The position numbers and the translations under genes were made by a program. This document shows positions 1 through 12,544 of a stretch of DNA of 64,000 bases, piece after piece. The notes under the pieces are model-generated. The model had not been told where the DNA came from and did not search any database. It was given only the letters and a program-made list of their open reading frames with translations. Source of the DNA: Prunella strophiata (taxonomy: Eukaryota; Chordata; Aves; Passeriformes; Prunellidae); the NCBI GenBank assembly GCA_036583965.1, contig JAZBQD010000001.1:28058597-28122596 (forward strand), written 5' to 3'. Each line of letters begins with the position of its first letter. The stretch's first letter is position 1.

Positions 1-1341
1 ATCTGCTGCACCTCAGTCACTGCATCCTGGACCAGCCCTAAGAAACCTCCCTGTGCAGAGCTGGGGGAACACATCAGGGCTCTCTGTCAGCTCACACAGC
101 TTTGCTCTCACAAGCTGCTTCCTTGGACTAAGCCATGTGCTAGAACTGTAACTATTGCCATTGAAATAGATCTGTTAAAATTCCTACAAATTAAAGGAAA
201 GTTTGGAGCTCATATCAAATTAAGTAATTTCATTGCCTTCCAAGTCCTTCAGCAACTAAAATATAAGGAGCCAAAGAGTGACATTTGCATACACCAGAAA
301 CATAAAAAAACCCACCAAATTAAGAACTAACTAGGAAACTTTCAGCTTTACCTGTTACCTTTCATTTATTTTTTTTTTAGAGGGGGAGTTGTTTGATTGT
401 TTTCTTTTTTTTTAAATTTTAACAGAAACTGTCAGTTTGTTGAAATCTCAAACTTTTAATGACGTATGAATTCAGAGGAAAAAAAAGTCTTTCATGGGAG
501 AAACTTCCCAGGATTCAGCTCCTGGGAGTTTGCACTGCAGTTTGTTGAACTGCTTTCATGTTCCAAGTATTTCTCAAGCTGGAACTCCTAGATTTCACTA
601 AGAAACTTACAGGCTTTTTTTCTGGGAAAATTTGATACTCTGAAGACATCTGGAAATACAAATTCTTCTCTGACTCAGAAATGTTGGTCCATTTAAGATA
701 CCCCAGAATATTTTGAGAAAAATTTTCTTCATGTGAGCTCTCATACCATTTGAACAGTTTCATTTCTGCCACAGAATCTATTTGTTCAGTAAAACTAATT
801 AAAAATCTAAAAGGAAAAATACCAAAGGCCTTAGCAGTCTTAAAATCCCTGACATGAATTTATACTGAACCAAACAAAGCATACAAGCTCTTCAAAATTT
901 AGCTAGTTACTACTATTATGGAAGACTTGCAAAACAAATATGTAGGAACAATTCTAAAAGGTTATTCCATGTTCCACACCATCAAGAAAACAAGAGCACC
1001 ACCAGAATAACTACAACCTTTAAAAGCCTGAAAAGGCTGAAAAAGTTAATAAATACCCCATTTAGAAATAAGTACCTACCAAAGAGCTCACATAATGACC
1101 GTGTTTAAAGGGATGTGATTAACCTTGTACAGTACTAAAAGTTTTGCAAAACCAGACCCAAAATATGTTTCTGATCTGGGGAAGGTCAGCATGTGTTTAT
1201 TAAGTGTGCTATATTTTAGCATTGGCATAAAATGCATTGTTGGACTTGAGGTTGTTTTAAGGGAAATTCAGTTCATGGCACAGAGTTCAGGCTTAAAGTA
1301 TTACTAATTGTCATGGGAAGGTCTTTTATGGGATAAACAGC

Positions 1342-1377
1342 TTTTTTGGTTTTTTTTGGTTTTTTTTTTTTTTTTTT
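1342..1377. repeat. T-rich low-complexity tract with GG interruptions
   Basis: T runs of 6, 7 and 17 bases are separated by GG pairs, giving an approximate 10-bp period at the left end. It is a simple low-complexity repeat, possibly the decayed reverse-strand tail of a retroposed sequence, although no body of such an element is recognisable beside it. Confidence 0.85.
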
Positions 1378-2850
1378 GGACTGGAATACACAGTCTCTGG
1401 TTTCCTTTGCTTTCCATTTCACATATGTGGCTTTGTTTGCTTTGGTGCTACATACAATGAGAATTTCCCAGGTTGCTTCCTAATGTAGTCAAGAGCATCA
1501 GCAGCCCAAGTGACAGGGATGACAGCTCACACTCTCAAAACTAAGCTAGGGAAAAAAAAACCAACCACCAAGTTGTGTGGGACATAACTTTGTTTTTAAG
1601 ACACCCTGAGCTGCTCCTGCACCTGATGCTTTAATGGCAAACTTTGGCAATCAGCTTTGACTAGAATCTGCTGTTCAGATTTCACCTGACAAACTGTGAA
1701 ACTCAGGAGAAGAGCCTGCCCTCATCAGACTCACAGCAGAGTGCAGGGACCCTGTGTGCCCTGCACAGATGTGTCAGCCCTGCCTGTGAGCAGCAAGCCT
1801 GTGCTTTCCTAAGAGGATCAAATTTACTTCTGGGCTCGTTTGGCAAGCCCTGAGAAAGCCTTGCTGTGTTTTACAGAACTGTATCTTTTCATGCTCCACA
1901 TTAAGAAAAACGACCTAGAAAGCAGCTCTAACCACAGAGCTTTAAAAGTGTTTAGAAGCTTCCAGTTCATGGCATGAATTCCCTGCCATGCAAAGAGCAG
2001 GGCACAGCTCTCTCCTGCTCAGTGCCACAGCAGCTTGTCCCAGCCACAGTGAGAGAAGGGAGCCCTGATCCACATGGGGCTGCGGGAGCAGCGTGGGCAC
2101 GGACCAGACTGCACACAGGAGTTTATGCCCACGAGGAAAACATGAGCAAAAGTACACTAGCTGTGGCTTTTCAGTCAGAAAATGATCAGTTTATTTGCTA
2201 TGAAGAAGGAGCAGAGAACAGCAAGCTCAGTTTTGAAACAGGAAAAAGGAATGTCAAGACATAAATTAAAATCTGTATTACTGTCAATTACCCACCAAGA
2301 GAAAAATCCCTGAGGGTTCCCTTTGGTGTTAATGTAACTATTAAAATATTCATTGTTCTTTTCATATACAGCATGTTTTCTTTTGTACTTTTCTTCAAGA
2401 GAGTCACTGAGATAATTACTTAATTACATAAGCAAGAACTTTAAATTCATAAGGGCTCTATTCTTGCAATGCTAATGTGAGAGATAATCTCTATTCTTTT
2501 GTCATAATATGTCAGTATTTACTTACAAGCAGCTATTTTTTAATCAATTAATTAATTGTATTTTAATCTGTCACATCATTGGCTTACACTGGTTAATAAA
2601 ATTCCCCATCACAGATCAACTAGTCACAGAGCTCAAATGTGGAATCACAGCAACAAAACTTAATCCATCTGTATATTTCAACAAAGCCAGAAATGTTATT
2701 AATGTAATCATAAGCAGAAAGTAAAATGTCTAGAAAGGACTGCATTATAGTCACTCACTTGAAGAAATTCTATTTATTCAAACTGACTCAAAAAAGGGTT
2801 GTAATCTTCAATGGGAAAAAATTTACATTTTCACCAGTAAAGCAGTTTGC

Positions 2851-2866
2851 AAAAAAAAAAAAAAAA
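2851..2866. repeat. Poly(A) tract, 16 bp
   Basis: An uninterrupted run of 16 A follows a GC dinucleotide and precedes TTAAC. It is a mononucleotide repeat, likely length-polymorphic. Confidence 0.85.
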
Positions 2867-4183
2867 TTAACTTTGTTAAAATTTTGAACATTTACCAGAT
2901 AAAGGACTTTTCCTAACACTTAATCATGTAAGACCAATCCAATTAAATTTTTAAATAAAATCCAATTGCTGCAATGTGATTGATTGGGACTATGAAGTGC
3001 TTCAAAAGATGCACAGCAGGATGGCATAAAATGTGCACCATCTTTACTGCAACATTTAGCACAACAAAAAACAAGTCTGCTTTCCCCTCCTTATCTATCC
3101 CAAGTCATGGTTGTCTCAACCCAAACACCACACCACAAACACCTCTGTCTCCCAGTGAGGTTCATCAGTATGCACCAGATTATTGCCCTATAAATCCAGC
3201 AAGCACAGAATGCATCACCAAGCTGCAGTACACTGCCAGCCTGGTAATTGAATGTCTACTTAGAGGAGATTTGCTTTGTCCTAATACGTCCTGGTAATGG
3301 GACAGAGAGGAGTCCAATAAAGGCAGGTTAGAACAGAATGATCTTTGAATTCAGTACTAAGGTCCCTGGCTTTTACATGCACACTCCAGAAGCTGTCTTT
3401 AGGTCACTGACAGACAATGTGGCTGGATGGCACAGATGGTACAACTACCAGCTGCAAATCCTCTAACCTGAAAAGAGTTCTCTTCAGTTTATGAGTAATC
3501 ACCAACAGATTTTGCAGCCCTGCAAACACCCAGGTCACACCTGATGGGCTCTTCCATCTCACACCCCCTCTGCCAAGTTGTTTTGAGCATGAATATCACT
3601 CCTTTATTGCAGTTTGATTGCTACAGCACTAAGCCAATCCAGCCAGGATTGGCACCAGGCTGCTGTTCCTGCTCCTGAAATACTGACTGATGAGGTGCAG
3701 GCATTTCACTACCTAACTTCAGTAACACTGTTAGATAGCCTATATTTTATATGCTTTATTAAAGTTGTACAACCAAGGTAAAAGTAGCTGCAAGGCAGTA
3801 TCAGCTTCATTTAAAAGTGGGAGCAGTGATAAGGAAAAGCATGTTCCAAGGAAAAACTAGAGAATGCCCAGAGCAAAGCTAACAGGTGCTAAGAAGGAAT
3901 GACAAGAAAACCCTAAAGTTTCATAATTGTAGATTGTTTTCAAGATGTCTAAGGATACCTGTGTGAGATGTTTTTCATTGTACTCTTGGATAAAAAAAAT
4001 ATCTTTTTTAAGGCTGATCATCCCCTTTATAAGGAAAGGAAACACTTGGAGAGAAGAGAGGGGGAAGGGGAAAAAAGCAAACCCTGAAGTGTTGCTACAC
4101 TGGCAAATACTCCATTGACAAAAATAATACATGCTAATTTGCTGCTAACGAAAGAGCACTATCTTCCTAAACCTCACTGTTGG

Positions 4184-4250
4184 GTTTTTTTTCCTTTTCT
4201 TTTTTTTTTTTTTTTGGTTGGTTTTTGGTTTTTGTTTGTTTGGTTTTTAG
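4184..4250. repeat. T/G low-complexity tract
   Basis: A long T run at about 4200-4215 is followed by degenerate TTTGG and TTTG units up to the TTTTTAG near 4250. This is low-complexity sequence. A further A run of 14 lies at 4376-4389, about 125 bp downstream. Confidence 0.8.
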
Positions 4251-4375
4251 TGTGAGGTATTTATTGGGCAATAAGAAAAAAGTGCAAACCAGACAGGCAT
4301 GGAACAACATATGAACATCTAGTAGGTTGAGAATAGGAGATTTAGTGGTGGAACTCACTGGCAGCAAAAGACTGC

Positions 4376-4389
4376 AAAAAAAAAAAAAA
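4376..4389. repeat. Poly(A) tract, 14 bp
   Basis: A simple mononucleotide run of 14 A follows ACTGC. Confidence 0.8.
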
Positions 4390-6488
4390 TAGAAGCAAAC
4401 CAATCAGGGGAAAATATTTAAATGGACCTTATTTGCAAAACTGGGCCTTGAGTCATGGATCCCTATCCATGGGAACACAGGCAGTACTGGAATGTTGTCT
4501 TGCATAGAGATTTCTTCAAAATGTGTTGTGTAAAAATAGCCCTTTTCACATCTTCCACCCTTATTTCCAGAGGCTGACAGTGCACATAGCATTTCCCAGT
4601 GACACTGCTGACCTGGCAGCAATGTCATGCAAGTAAATGCAAAGTCACCAAATTACTTCCCTGTACAGAGGAGTGAAGAAAGATAAAATATAGATTTGGA
4701 CAGGCTTAAAAAATTGGCAAGTGAGGATGAATGGATTAGGCAATAACAGAATATGTTCTCTGCTCCATTAAAGCACACCAATCCACAGATGATTATTTCA
4801 AGCTGAAATATTCAAATAGCAGTTGGAAGCCATGGTAATATCTTGATTTTAGTATCAGCTACTGATTAAATTTCGGGAATATTGCACTATTTAGAAAGAC
4901 TGCAATATCTAACAATCAAAAGAGACAATGCTTCAATTCTTCTCACCCTAGCAGTGCAAGGGCAACTGATTTTATCATGGGAGGGGGGAATGTGACTATA
5001 TGCCCTGAGGGAATGGTCCAAGATAGAACAGAATATTTCTTTCAGAATCACATGAGCTAGAGAGGAACAGAAGATAGGATATTTTAGCTTAAACAGATAA
5101 CTACAAATTCGTGAACTGAATTTAATGTAGTTTAAAGTGCTGTCAGAGTTCCAAAGATAAAGCCACCATAGACTGATGCAGCTTTGTATGTATTCTGTAT
5201 TTCTGATCTCCCCAGGATAGAAGTCAGACACAAGCACACATATATGTTGATTTTTCTTATTCAAACACTGCCTCAGTATTGGAGCAGAATGCCAAATTGG
5301 ATTATAATTTCTTTCAGTATCAATAGCAGCTTCTGAAAACCAAATTATTGTTCTAAGTTTTAACTCTCCAACAGAGCTGCCCTTAGTGTGTACCTTGCTG
5401 TTGCAATGGTATGTTCTGCTGGCAGCAAACTGCCACAGCATTACCAAGCATGTAATTTGAAGCCATTACAGTTCATCAAGCACTGTATTGAAACATTATT
5501 AACACCTGAACGGGCAAATCGTTATCACCAAGGCCTCTCTAGTTCACCTAACTCAAGGTCTGCTCAAGCAGGGCTGGCAGTCATACATTTCATTTTAATG
5601 AACATTAGAGTGGATAATAATAATGGACAGAGGGGACAAGCACACCAGCTGAACTCACAGGTGTTCAGGAGGAGTCCTCCTCTTTTCAAGAGTCATCTTT
5701 TCTGTCACAATGCTTATACCTAATGATAAGGAAAATATTCCCTCTTTCATCAGGCCATGGAGAAAATCCTTCTTTGAGAGCTTATGACAAACCTTAAAAA
5801 TCCTGTTCTCCTTTTAAGAGTAAGGCTTTCTGCTGTGTGGACTATTTTAAACCACTAGATTATTGAAAATAAGTTTGCTTCTTGTTACAATATTCCAGAT
5901 TTAGTGAACTACCAGGCCTCATCCTTTTATACCATAACTGCTTGTAACTGCTCAGGAGACATAAAGCAGTGAAAATCTGGTACATAAAGTGTTCTATTTG
6001 TATCTGATAGGATGTTATTTAATTACTAGAAATATAAGAGAATTATGATTAAATTAGAATATTCTTCAGGGTGGGAATATCATATCATAGGGGAGATCAT
6101 GTTTCACATCACAGTAAATCTATTCTATACACAGTAAATGTATTCTGTCATTTTGAATTAAAATGGATAGTCTTTTTATTAACCCCAGTATCTCTCATAG
6201 CTCCAAGAGTTATTGCTGGTGTATCAATCTAGAAGTTTTATTAAAGGTGAAAGTGTGTGAATATTATAAATTTGTTTTTTTTATATCCAAAACATAATTA
6301 ACTCGTTCCCCTGCTAAAAAATTTATCAGAGAACTGCATGTAGAGAAAAGGGATTGCACTGATGAAAAACAGATTCTTCTTTCATATCGTATCAATGTAC
6401 AAAGTAGTTTTGTTTCAAATCGTTTCAGTGAGCAACAAACTCCTCTCTAAATTTTTATAAGTTCCTTTAACAACTTTTAGTGTCTTAA

Positions 6489-6505
6489 GGGGTGGGGGGG
6501 ACGGG
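6489..6505 (+). other. Potential G-quadruplex motif
   Basis: The tract reads GGGG-T-GGGGGGG-AC-GGG. The central run of seven can be split into two G3 tracts with a one-base loop, so it satisfies the usual rule of four G3+ tracts with loops of 1-7 bases. Nothing nearby suggests a promoter, so any function is unknown. Confidence 0.45.
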
Positions 6506-9500
6506 AAGCCCTCCACAGATGAGGCACAACTTCTTCCTTGCAAAATTGTGAAAGGCAATGTAAACCACTATTATTCCATGTCTGACTTCACTATTCCAAT
6601 TCTTTTCTGTCTCCTAAGTGATCACAGTCCTGGTCCACTGATCAGGAAGGGGTTTATTGCACAATTATTTGCTTTGGCCTACGTCCTTGGGCACAACATC
6701 TCCATTATCACAGTTAATGTATGTTTAGATTTCATTGCAGAAGAGATAATGCAAAAAACATAGAGCAATCTAGATGGGTAATGACTTCTCCTTAATACCC
6801 AGGCTGTGTATCCCTGGTGACAAACACTGATAATTCACTTAGGAGAAATGTGACAAGATGTAGGATGATTTAAGTCCAATACAACAACACAAATTGTCCT
6901 TGCTGTTAATCATCCAGCATCTTAATGCCTTACCCATTTTCACACCAGCATTTCAGTAGCTCAGTGAGATTGGCTGCAGGCAACCAACATTTGCAGTTAT
7001 CCCCAATATCCTTCCCACTGCTACAAATCTATCTGAACACCCTCAACAAGAGATGTGCCTCCTCTTATTAAAACATTTCAGTACTTCATTGATCTGATGT
7101 TTTAGATCATGAGGAACAAAACCATGGCAGACCAGAATATCACTAAAGCAAACTCCTCAACAGGTTTTTCTGCCTAGTGTTTCAAGGAACATGCTCACAG
7201 CAAAACTAGCTTTCAACACACTGACCAGCTTTTGTTTTGCAGTGTTAACTGAACAGACTTTTAAAAATGAACACAGATTATCACTAATATCAAAAGACCC
7301 TCCACAGTATAATTACAACAGCTAGAGGTCTAAAACCAGCCTGCCACTCTAAATTCAGACCAGACTCCCTCCCTTTTCATAGGAACTTCATTTGGTACAA
7401 AAAAAATAACCAGACACATCTATTTTGAAAAATCCAGTTTGAGTCTCTGCAAGGAGCAAAGAAAATGCAGCACTTTCTGAAAACTTACTTTTCAAAACAT
7501 TCTTTTCTATGAGACATGAGATGAAAGTCATCATGTTCACCAAACACCTCTTAAATTCTTGCCCTTGAATCTACAAAGACTTAGTACCATCAAAATTCTT
7601 CCACAGTCACAATCCAAACTACAATTCTGGTAGTATAAGGAATGTTTAGGGCCTGCTGGACCTTCTGTACTGAGATGATGATGGTGTCAATTGGCTCTGC
7701 TAAAGTTTGGTCCAATTCCTAGTGAAGGCCATTGTCTGTTGGCAGGACTTTACTCAGCAATATAGGATGGGACTTCCCCAAGAAAACTGAAAACTGCAAA
7801 GCTTAGTCCTGCTGGATTGAGATCTTCCATCTCAAAGCTCAGCATCATAAACAAGACCATGTAGGAGCACCTTGTAATTGAATATTGCTCTTCAATAAAT
7901 ACATTTTTTGATTTCTGGTACCAAAAACCTTATATTTTTTGTGAGGTAGAACATTAAAAAAAAGAGTAAAAAAAGAGGCCTCTGTCCTGTCTAAGCAAAG
8001 AGGAATTACTCAAAGAGATTGACATAGTATATTGACAGGATTATTTTCTCCTGAGACTTTTTTTAATTCGTCTGGCCTACAGCACAGTGCCTTCAAAGTT
8101 CTCCACTTCTTTTTAGAACATCATCCATTCTAAAGCATATTTGCCCTGTAACCTGATACATGCCCTCAAGCTAAGAAGTCAGAAAGTATTTCATCTAAAA
8201 TATTCTTCTCAGTCATTTTTTCCTGCCAAATTGCACAATGTCTGGCTTTAGCATGACTCACACACCCAGCACTCTGCAGTCTGGGTTGTGCTGTTGCTGC
8301 TATGACAATTACAGAGCTGCAATATTTTGGATGGGACCATGCTAAGGTCAGGAAAGCAAACTTCTCTAGTGCTACACACTAAGACACTCTTGTCAATGGC
8401 CTGAAGGTTCCCATACCAAAAACAAAAGGTCTTTTTTTGTTTGTTTTTCTAACAAAGTAGATGAGAAATTAAAGTGGTTTTGTGTTACAGGACTGTTGTC
8501 TTCAGCATGAAGAGATATTGACTGCATAATCCTTACATATCTCACACAGATTATTTGATTTGGGGCATTTCCTGCTCCAAGCAACATCTCTCAATATTGC
8601 AAAACAATTTGCTTTTTCTCAGACTCCACTACAGTATAGGAAATTGAACAGATCTGGGAGATTAGGACATTAAAAATCTGAATAGAAAGATTTGTGTAAT
8701 GTAAAATACTGATTTAAATGGCATAATTTAAACAGCGTGGTCAAAAAAGAAGCTAAAAGAGATCAATCACCAGCTGGATAGCAAAAACTTATTAATCAGC
8801 TGTTGTTATGAAACTGATGGTGGATCACAAAAGGCTTTGGCACCTATGGTTGTTTTTGTGTTCCTCCCCCATCCCATGGTGGGAAAACAACTTATCTCAG
8901 TAACATGACATTAATTCCTCTGTTTCAATTTAGGCTTCACCATATCTGTCCAAATGTTGGTTCTGCAGCACCTTTTGAATGGTTTTCAAATTCCCCACTG
9001 GTTTAATGGAATTCATCATCAGAAACCATAGAAACCCTTCTGATAACAGCTGTGCTGAGAAAAATGGGACAAGTTTTGAAGTTACAGAGAAAAGGTGGAA
9101 GAGGAACTGAAGGTGACCATTGGTTTGGTCTTGGCACTTGTGGCCAATACATTTATGCAGGCATTAGCAGTAACCTGGCTGCATGAATGTTGGTTTCTGA
9201 GTTATGTGGAGAGTTCAAGGGTTTGGTTTTTTTTCCAAAATATTCTCTCATGTCCCCATGAAAGAAAATTTAAATCTATATTGAAGGACAAACACTATCA
9301 TCTGTTTAGTATAAAACCCTCCCATTTCCCTCAACTACCATCCTATATATTCGCAAGTAATAATGAGATGAATAGCTTCTTAATTTGAAGAATTTAGGAT
9401 GCAGGAGATCTAATCTCTGCACATAGAAACAGGGGAAAGTTTGGACATGTGTCATCTGAGGAACAAAACATCTCTGAAAATTCTCAAGCTGAGGTGCTGC

Positions 9501-10379
9501 TACCCTCAGAGTCCACACATAAAAGCAGGGAGCCACAACTGGCTTACATAAAGATGATAAAGGCAATAAGCCATTAAGAAATAAAAGACAATGTACAATC
9601 TAGCAATAGATCTACCAACCATGAAAGCTTAGACTTGCAGGTTTTGTTTGAAAAGTAGAGATAGCTAAGAAATACTTAAGAGCTAAATTGCAAAGTCATT
9701 ATTTACAAGAAAGGCAACAGATTCTCTTTGCCATCCAGTGCCTAAGCCAAGAAACCCCCCACACTCTAGGGCATATCCTCAGCTGCAGGAAGTTAAAATA
9801 GCTAGGGGGGCACAGACACAGATTTAACATGATGTTAATTTTCCCCGTTGAGAATTTTGAATCCTCAAAACTCATCCCTCTGTACCCATTACTAAGGCTT
9901 CCCACCAGTGCTCTCTGGAGCATGCATAGCAGGAAATATTCATCTAACATTTAATTTCTGAAGTTCTTTCAGCCCATGGGTGACTTCTGCAAAGGAAGCA
10001 CGAGGCATGCAGGGCTTTCTTGAGTCTTGAGGTCTTTAAAAGAGCTTTCAGTCAAATGGGGAAGCAAAACTGGTCTAAGTTAAAGCCAAGAAGACCCTGA
10101 TGGGACTGATACAGCACAAAGGATCCCTCCCTGACTGGGAAAGAAGAACATCTACACAGAGTGTCTAAATCCATACAAACATGACTTAACTTTTGGAGAG
10201 ACCAAAGCACTGAGCTCTGCAGACAGCAAAGTGAAGCTCCTGGGTGCCATAGAGCAGAAATTCATGCACATGCAAGTCTCCTCTGCCTCTGGACCAGACA
10301 AACCCCAGGAGAGCCTCTCACTCCTCTCAGGCCTTAGTGGAAAACGACACTGCTTCTAAACGAGCAACAACTCTTCCTC

Positions 10380-10800
10380 TTTTTTAATTGCTGACATTTG
10401 TTAGCATGGTTACGAGGGTTATATTTGACCACACGGTTTTAAATAGCTACGATTTTTCGTTTGAAAAATAGCACTGTAATGTTTCCCAAGAGCTGCAAGA
10501 AATAGAGCTCAAATTTTAAAGGAAAGTCGACTTCATGGATTTCTTCAGTATTTCCCTCTCATAACAATTAAAGCAAAGCAGAAAGCTGCTTGTGTCTTTA
10601 AGCAAACTGCTGCGGGGGAGGAAGGGAAGAGGAAATCATGTAAACACTCTTTAAATGTTAATTCCAGAGTTTAATTGTAGCTCACTGCAAGCCTATTAAA
10701 CCCTGACTAAGTGCACCTGACAGACTGACAACAGCATAATGCTAATGCATGCCAGTGAAGAGCAGTAATTAGCTTCTTTAAAAGGGTGAGATTTGGGGGA
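10380..10800. promoter_or_regulatory. Candidate conserved non-coding element / enhancer
   Basis: This stretch differs from its surroundings. It lacks simple repeats, keeps several CpGs in a CpG-poor region, and is packed with motif-like words: a forkhead-type TGTAAACA at 10640-10647, an octamer-like GCTAATGCATGC at 10741-10752, and a homeodomain GTAATTAGC at 10765-10773. It lies about 21 kb upstream of the only promoter in the window. The call rests on appearance and motif content only; no alignment was possible. Confidence 0.3.
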
Positions 10801-11408
10801 AACTGCTCACAGAACAAAAGAAAATGGGGGGAGGGAGAAGGAAAGGAACGATAAGTTTTTTCCCTGTTATACCTTTCTACATCTTATGTAAATCTCTGCA
10901 GAACTCAGGCTACTCTCAGAACTGTGCTCTGAAAGTTTATGAATGCCAAAAAGATCTCAAGACTACTGGACACAAGACAAGAACTGCTTAGATTTATATA
11001 ATTGTTTTTTGCATGGACTGTGTGAACAAACTAAGGTAACAGTGAAAGTGATGTTTAAAAAAGACACAGAAAGAGGGTGACTGGCCAGTCTGATATTTCT
11101 GCCAACTCCAGAGCACTGGAAATTTACTTATAATCTTCTACAGAGTAGTCTTTCTTTCTTGCTAGCTTTCCTGCATAAATATCAATAGACAGAACTCCTT
11201 CAGCAGAATGGGAGGGAAGCAGAACTGGTTCATGTGAAACAAGTAATATCTCATCTCCTTTCTTTAAGTAGTTACATTACATTTAAGTGGACATCCAACT
11301 TAAGAGCCAGTAACTGTGCTTTGCAGTACAAGCTGATTTGTTTAATTCTAACCAGAGATCAGATCCCTTCTCCAAGAAGAGGCTCCAGAGGATTAGAGTA
11401 TCAAAAAA

Positions 11409-11444
11409 TTTAAAGGGTTCAAGCATAGGCTTGAACTCTTTAAA
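11409..11444. repeat. Inverted repeat, 16-bp arms, 4-nt loop
   Basis: The left arm (11409-11424) and right arm (11429-11444) are complementary at 15 of 16 positions. The single exception is a G opposite a T, which would be a G-U wobble in RNA. The loop is ATAG. Either DNA extrusion or an RNA stem-loop is possible. Flanking bases do not extend the stem well, so it is shorter than a typical microRNA precursor. Confidence 0.75.
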
Positions 11445-12529
11445 ACTATACAGAAATATCTCTTGTTACATGTACATTTCATTCAGCCTACTGTAACATT
11501 TAAAACGTGGCAAATTCTAGAAAAAGTCTGAGCTAATATTGTTAATTTTTACATTTTATTAAAAATTTTTGCTCTATGCTTTTATTTCAAAGCATGAATG
11601 GAGAATTTCATATTATATGTATATTATTTCTTTCAGACTGGCCATTGCAGCCTCCTTCCTATTGGATACACTCTCAGGATGTTTAGCAATAACTAAAATC
11701 CAAAGTCCACACCACTTCCAAGATTCCAAATGCAAGAAGTATTCTTGGTCCTGAGACTGTTTAAGGCTACAAAAATTCTTTCTAAAATCAGTACATGATT
11801 GGCCTAACAGGGGTGTCATCCTATTTTGACAAAAAGCTGTGACTGAAATCTGTGGCAGTGAAGAAACTCCAAAAAAGTCAACAAGCTGAGACCAATGAGA
11901 ACACAACTTCTCTGTCATTTACAGCAAACATTTTGTTAAGACCCAGGAGCACATTTATGAAAAGCAGCTCTAATATCTTAAACCACAGTAGACTCATTTC
12001 CCACTGCAGGAATATTTCTGTGCATTTGCTTCCTTATTTAGCTACCTTAGTGGAATAAACTTAAACCATATTTAAACTAAAGAAATTAGACTTCATGAAC
12101 ATTTCTACTTTTATTAATCTTGCTCTGAATTCTTGCACATATCAAAGCAAACTGCCAAGGAAACTTCAGTATCTCAACTTACCGCTCTTCTTGACCATTG
12201 TCGTTTCCCTGGCTCTGAGGTTCAGAAGCAGAATGAAAGCAATTAGCTTGCATTTCCTTGGAAGAGTATTTTGTGCACCTGGTGGGAGACCTGTCTCTTA
12301 AATGGCTGCCCCAGGAAAGGGGGCAAGTCCAAGAATTGAAGTGCTTCAGTAGCAATAACTGCACAAGCTGTTCCACTGGCTCCGTGCTTGCTCTTTTTTA
12401 GATAGGACCTTGTAAAGGAACAGAAGGCAGCAGAAGCCTAAGAGGTTAAAAATAGTAAGGAAATAAAGACCTAGATTGTGTTCCACAAGAGGGGATAGTG
12501 AAAGCTCATGAACAGGGTTTCTGTTTGTG

Positions 12530-12544
12530 TTTTTTTTTTTTTTT
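12530..12544. repeat. Poly(T) tract, 15 bp
   Basis: An uninterrupted T run follows GTTTGTG. It is a simple mononucleotide repeat. Confidence 0.8.

Larger units (their letters stand above)
1..10360. other. Non-coding upstream DNA, no gene recognised
   Basis: No reading frame in this stretch looks like a protein family, and no CR1 or LTR copy was recognised by eye. The sequence is AT-rich, CpG-poor and interrupted by T and A tracts, which are listed separately. A G-rich tract lies at 6489-6505. The longest open frame is a 186-codon minus-strand frame at 4887-5447, which has no recognisable domain and looks like chance. Older, diverged repeats could be present but cannot be told from unique sequence without a library search. 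Confidence 0.6.

Noticed and set aside
4887..5447. Longest open frame in the window, 186 codons on the minus strand
   Set aside because: There is no recognisable domain, the composition matches translated AT-rich non-coding DNA, and there is no CpG-rich promoter or splice context. One frame of this length in 64 kb on six frames is plausible by chance.
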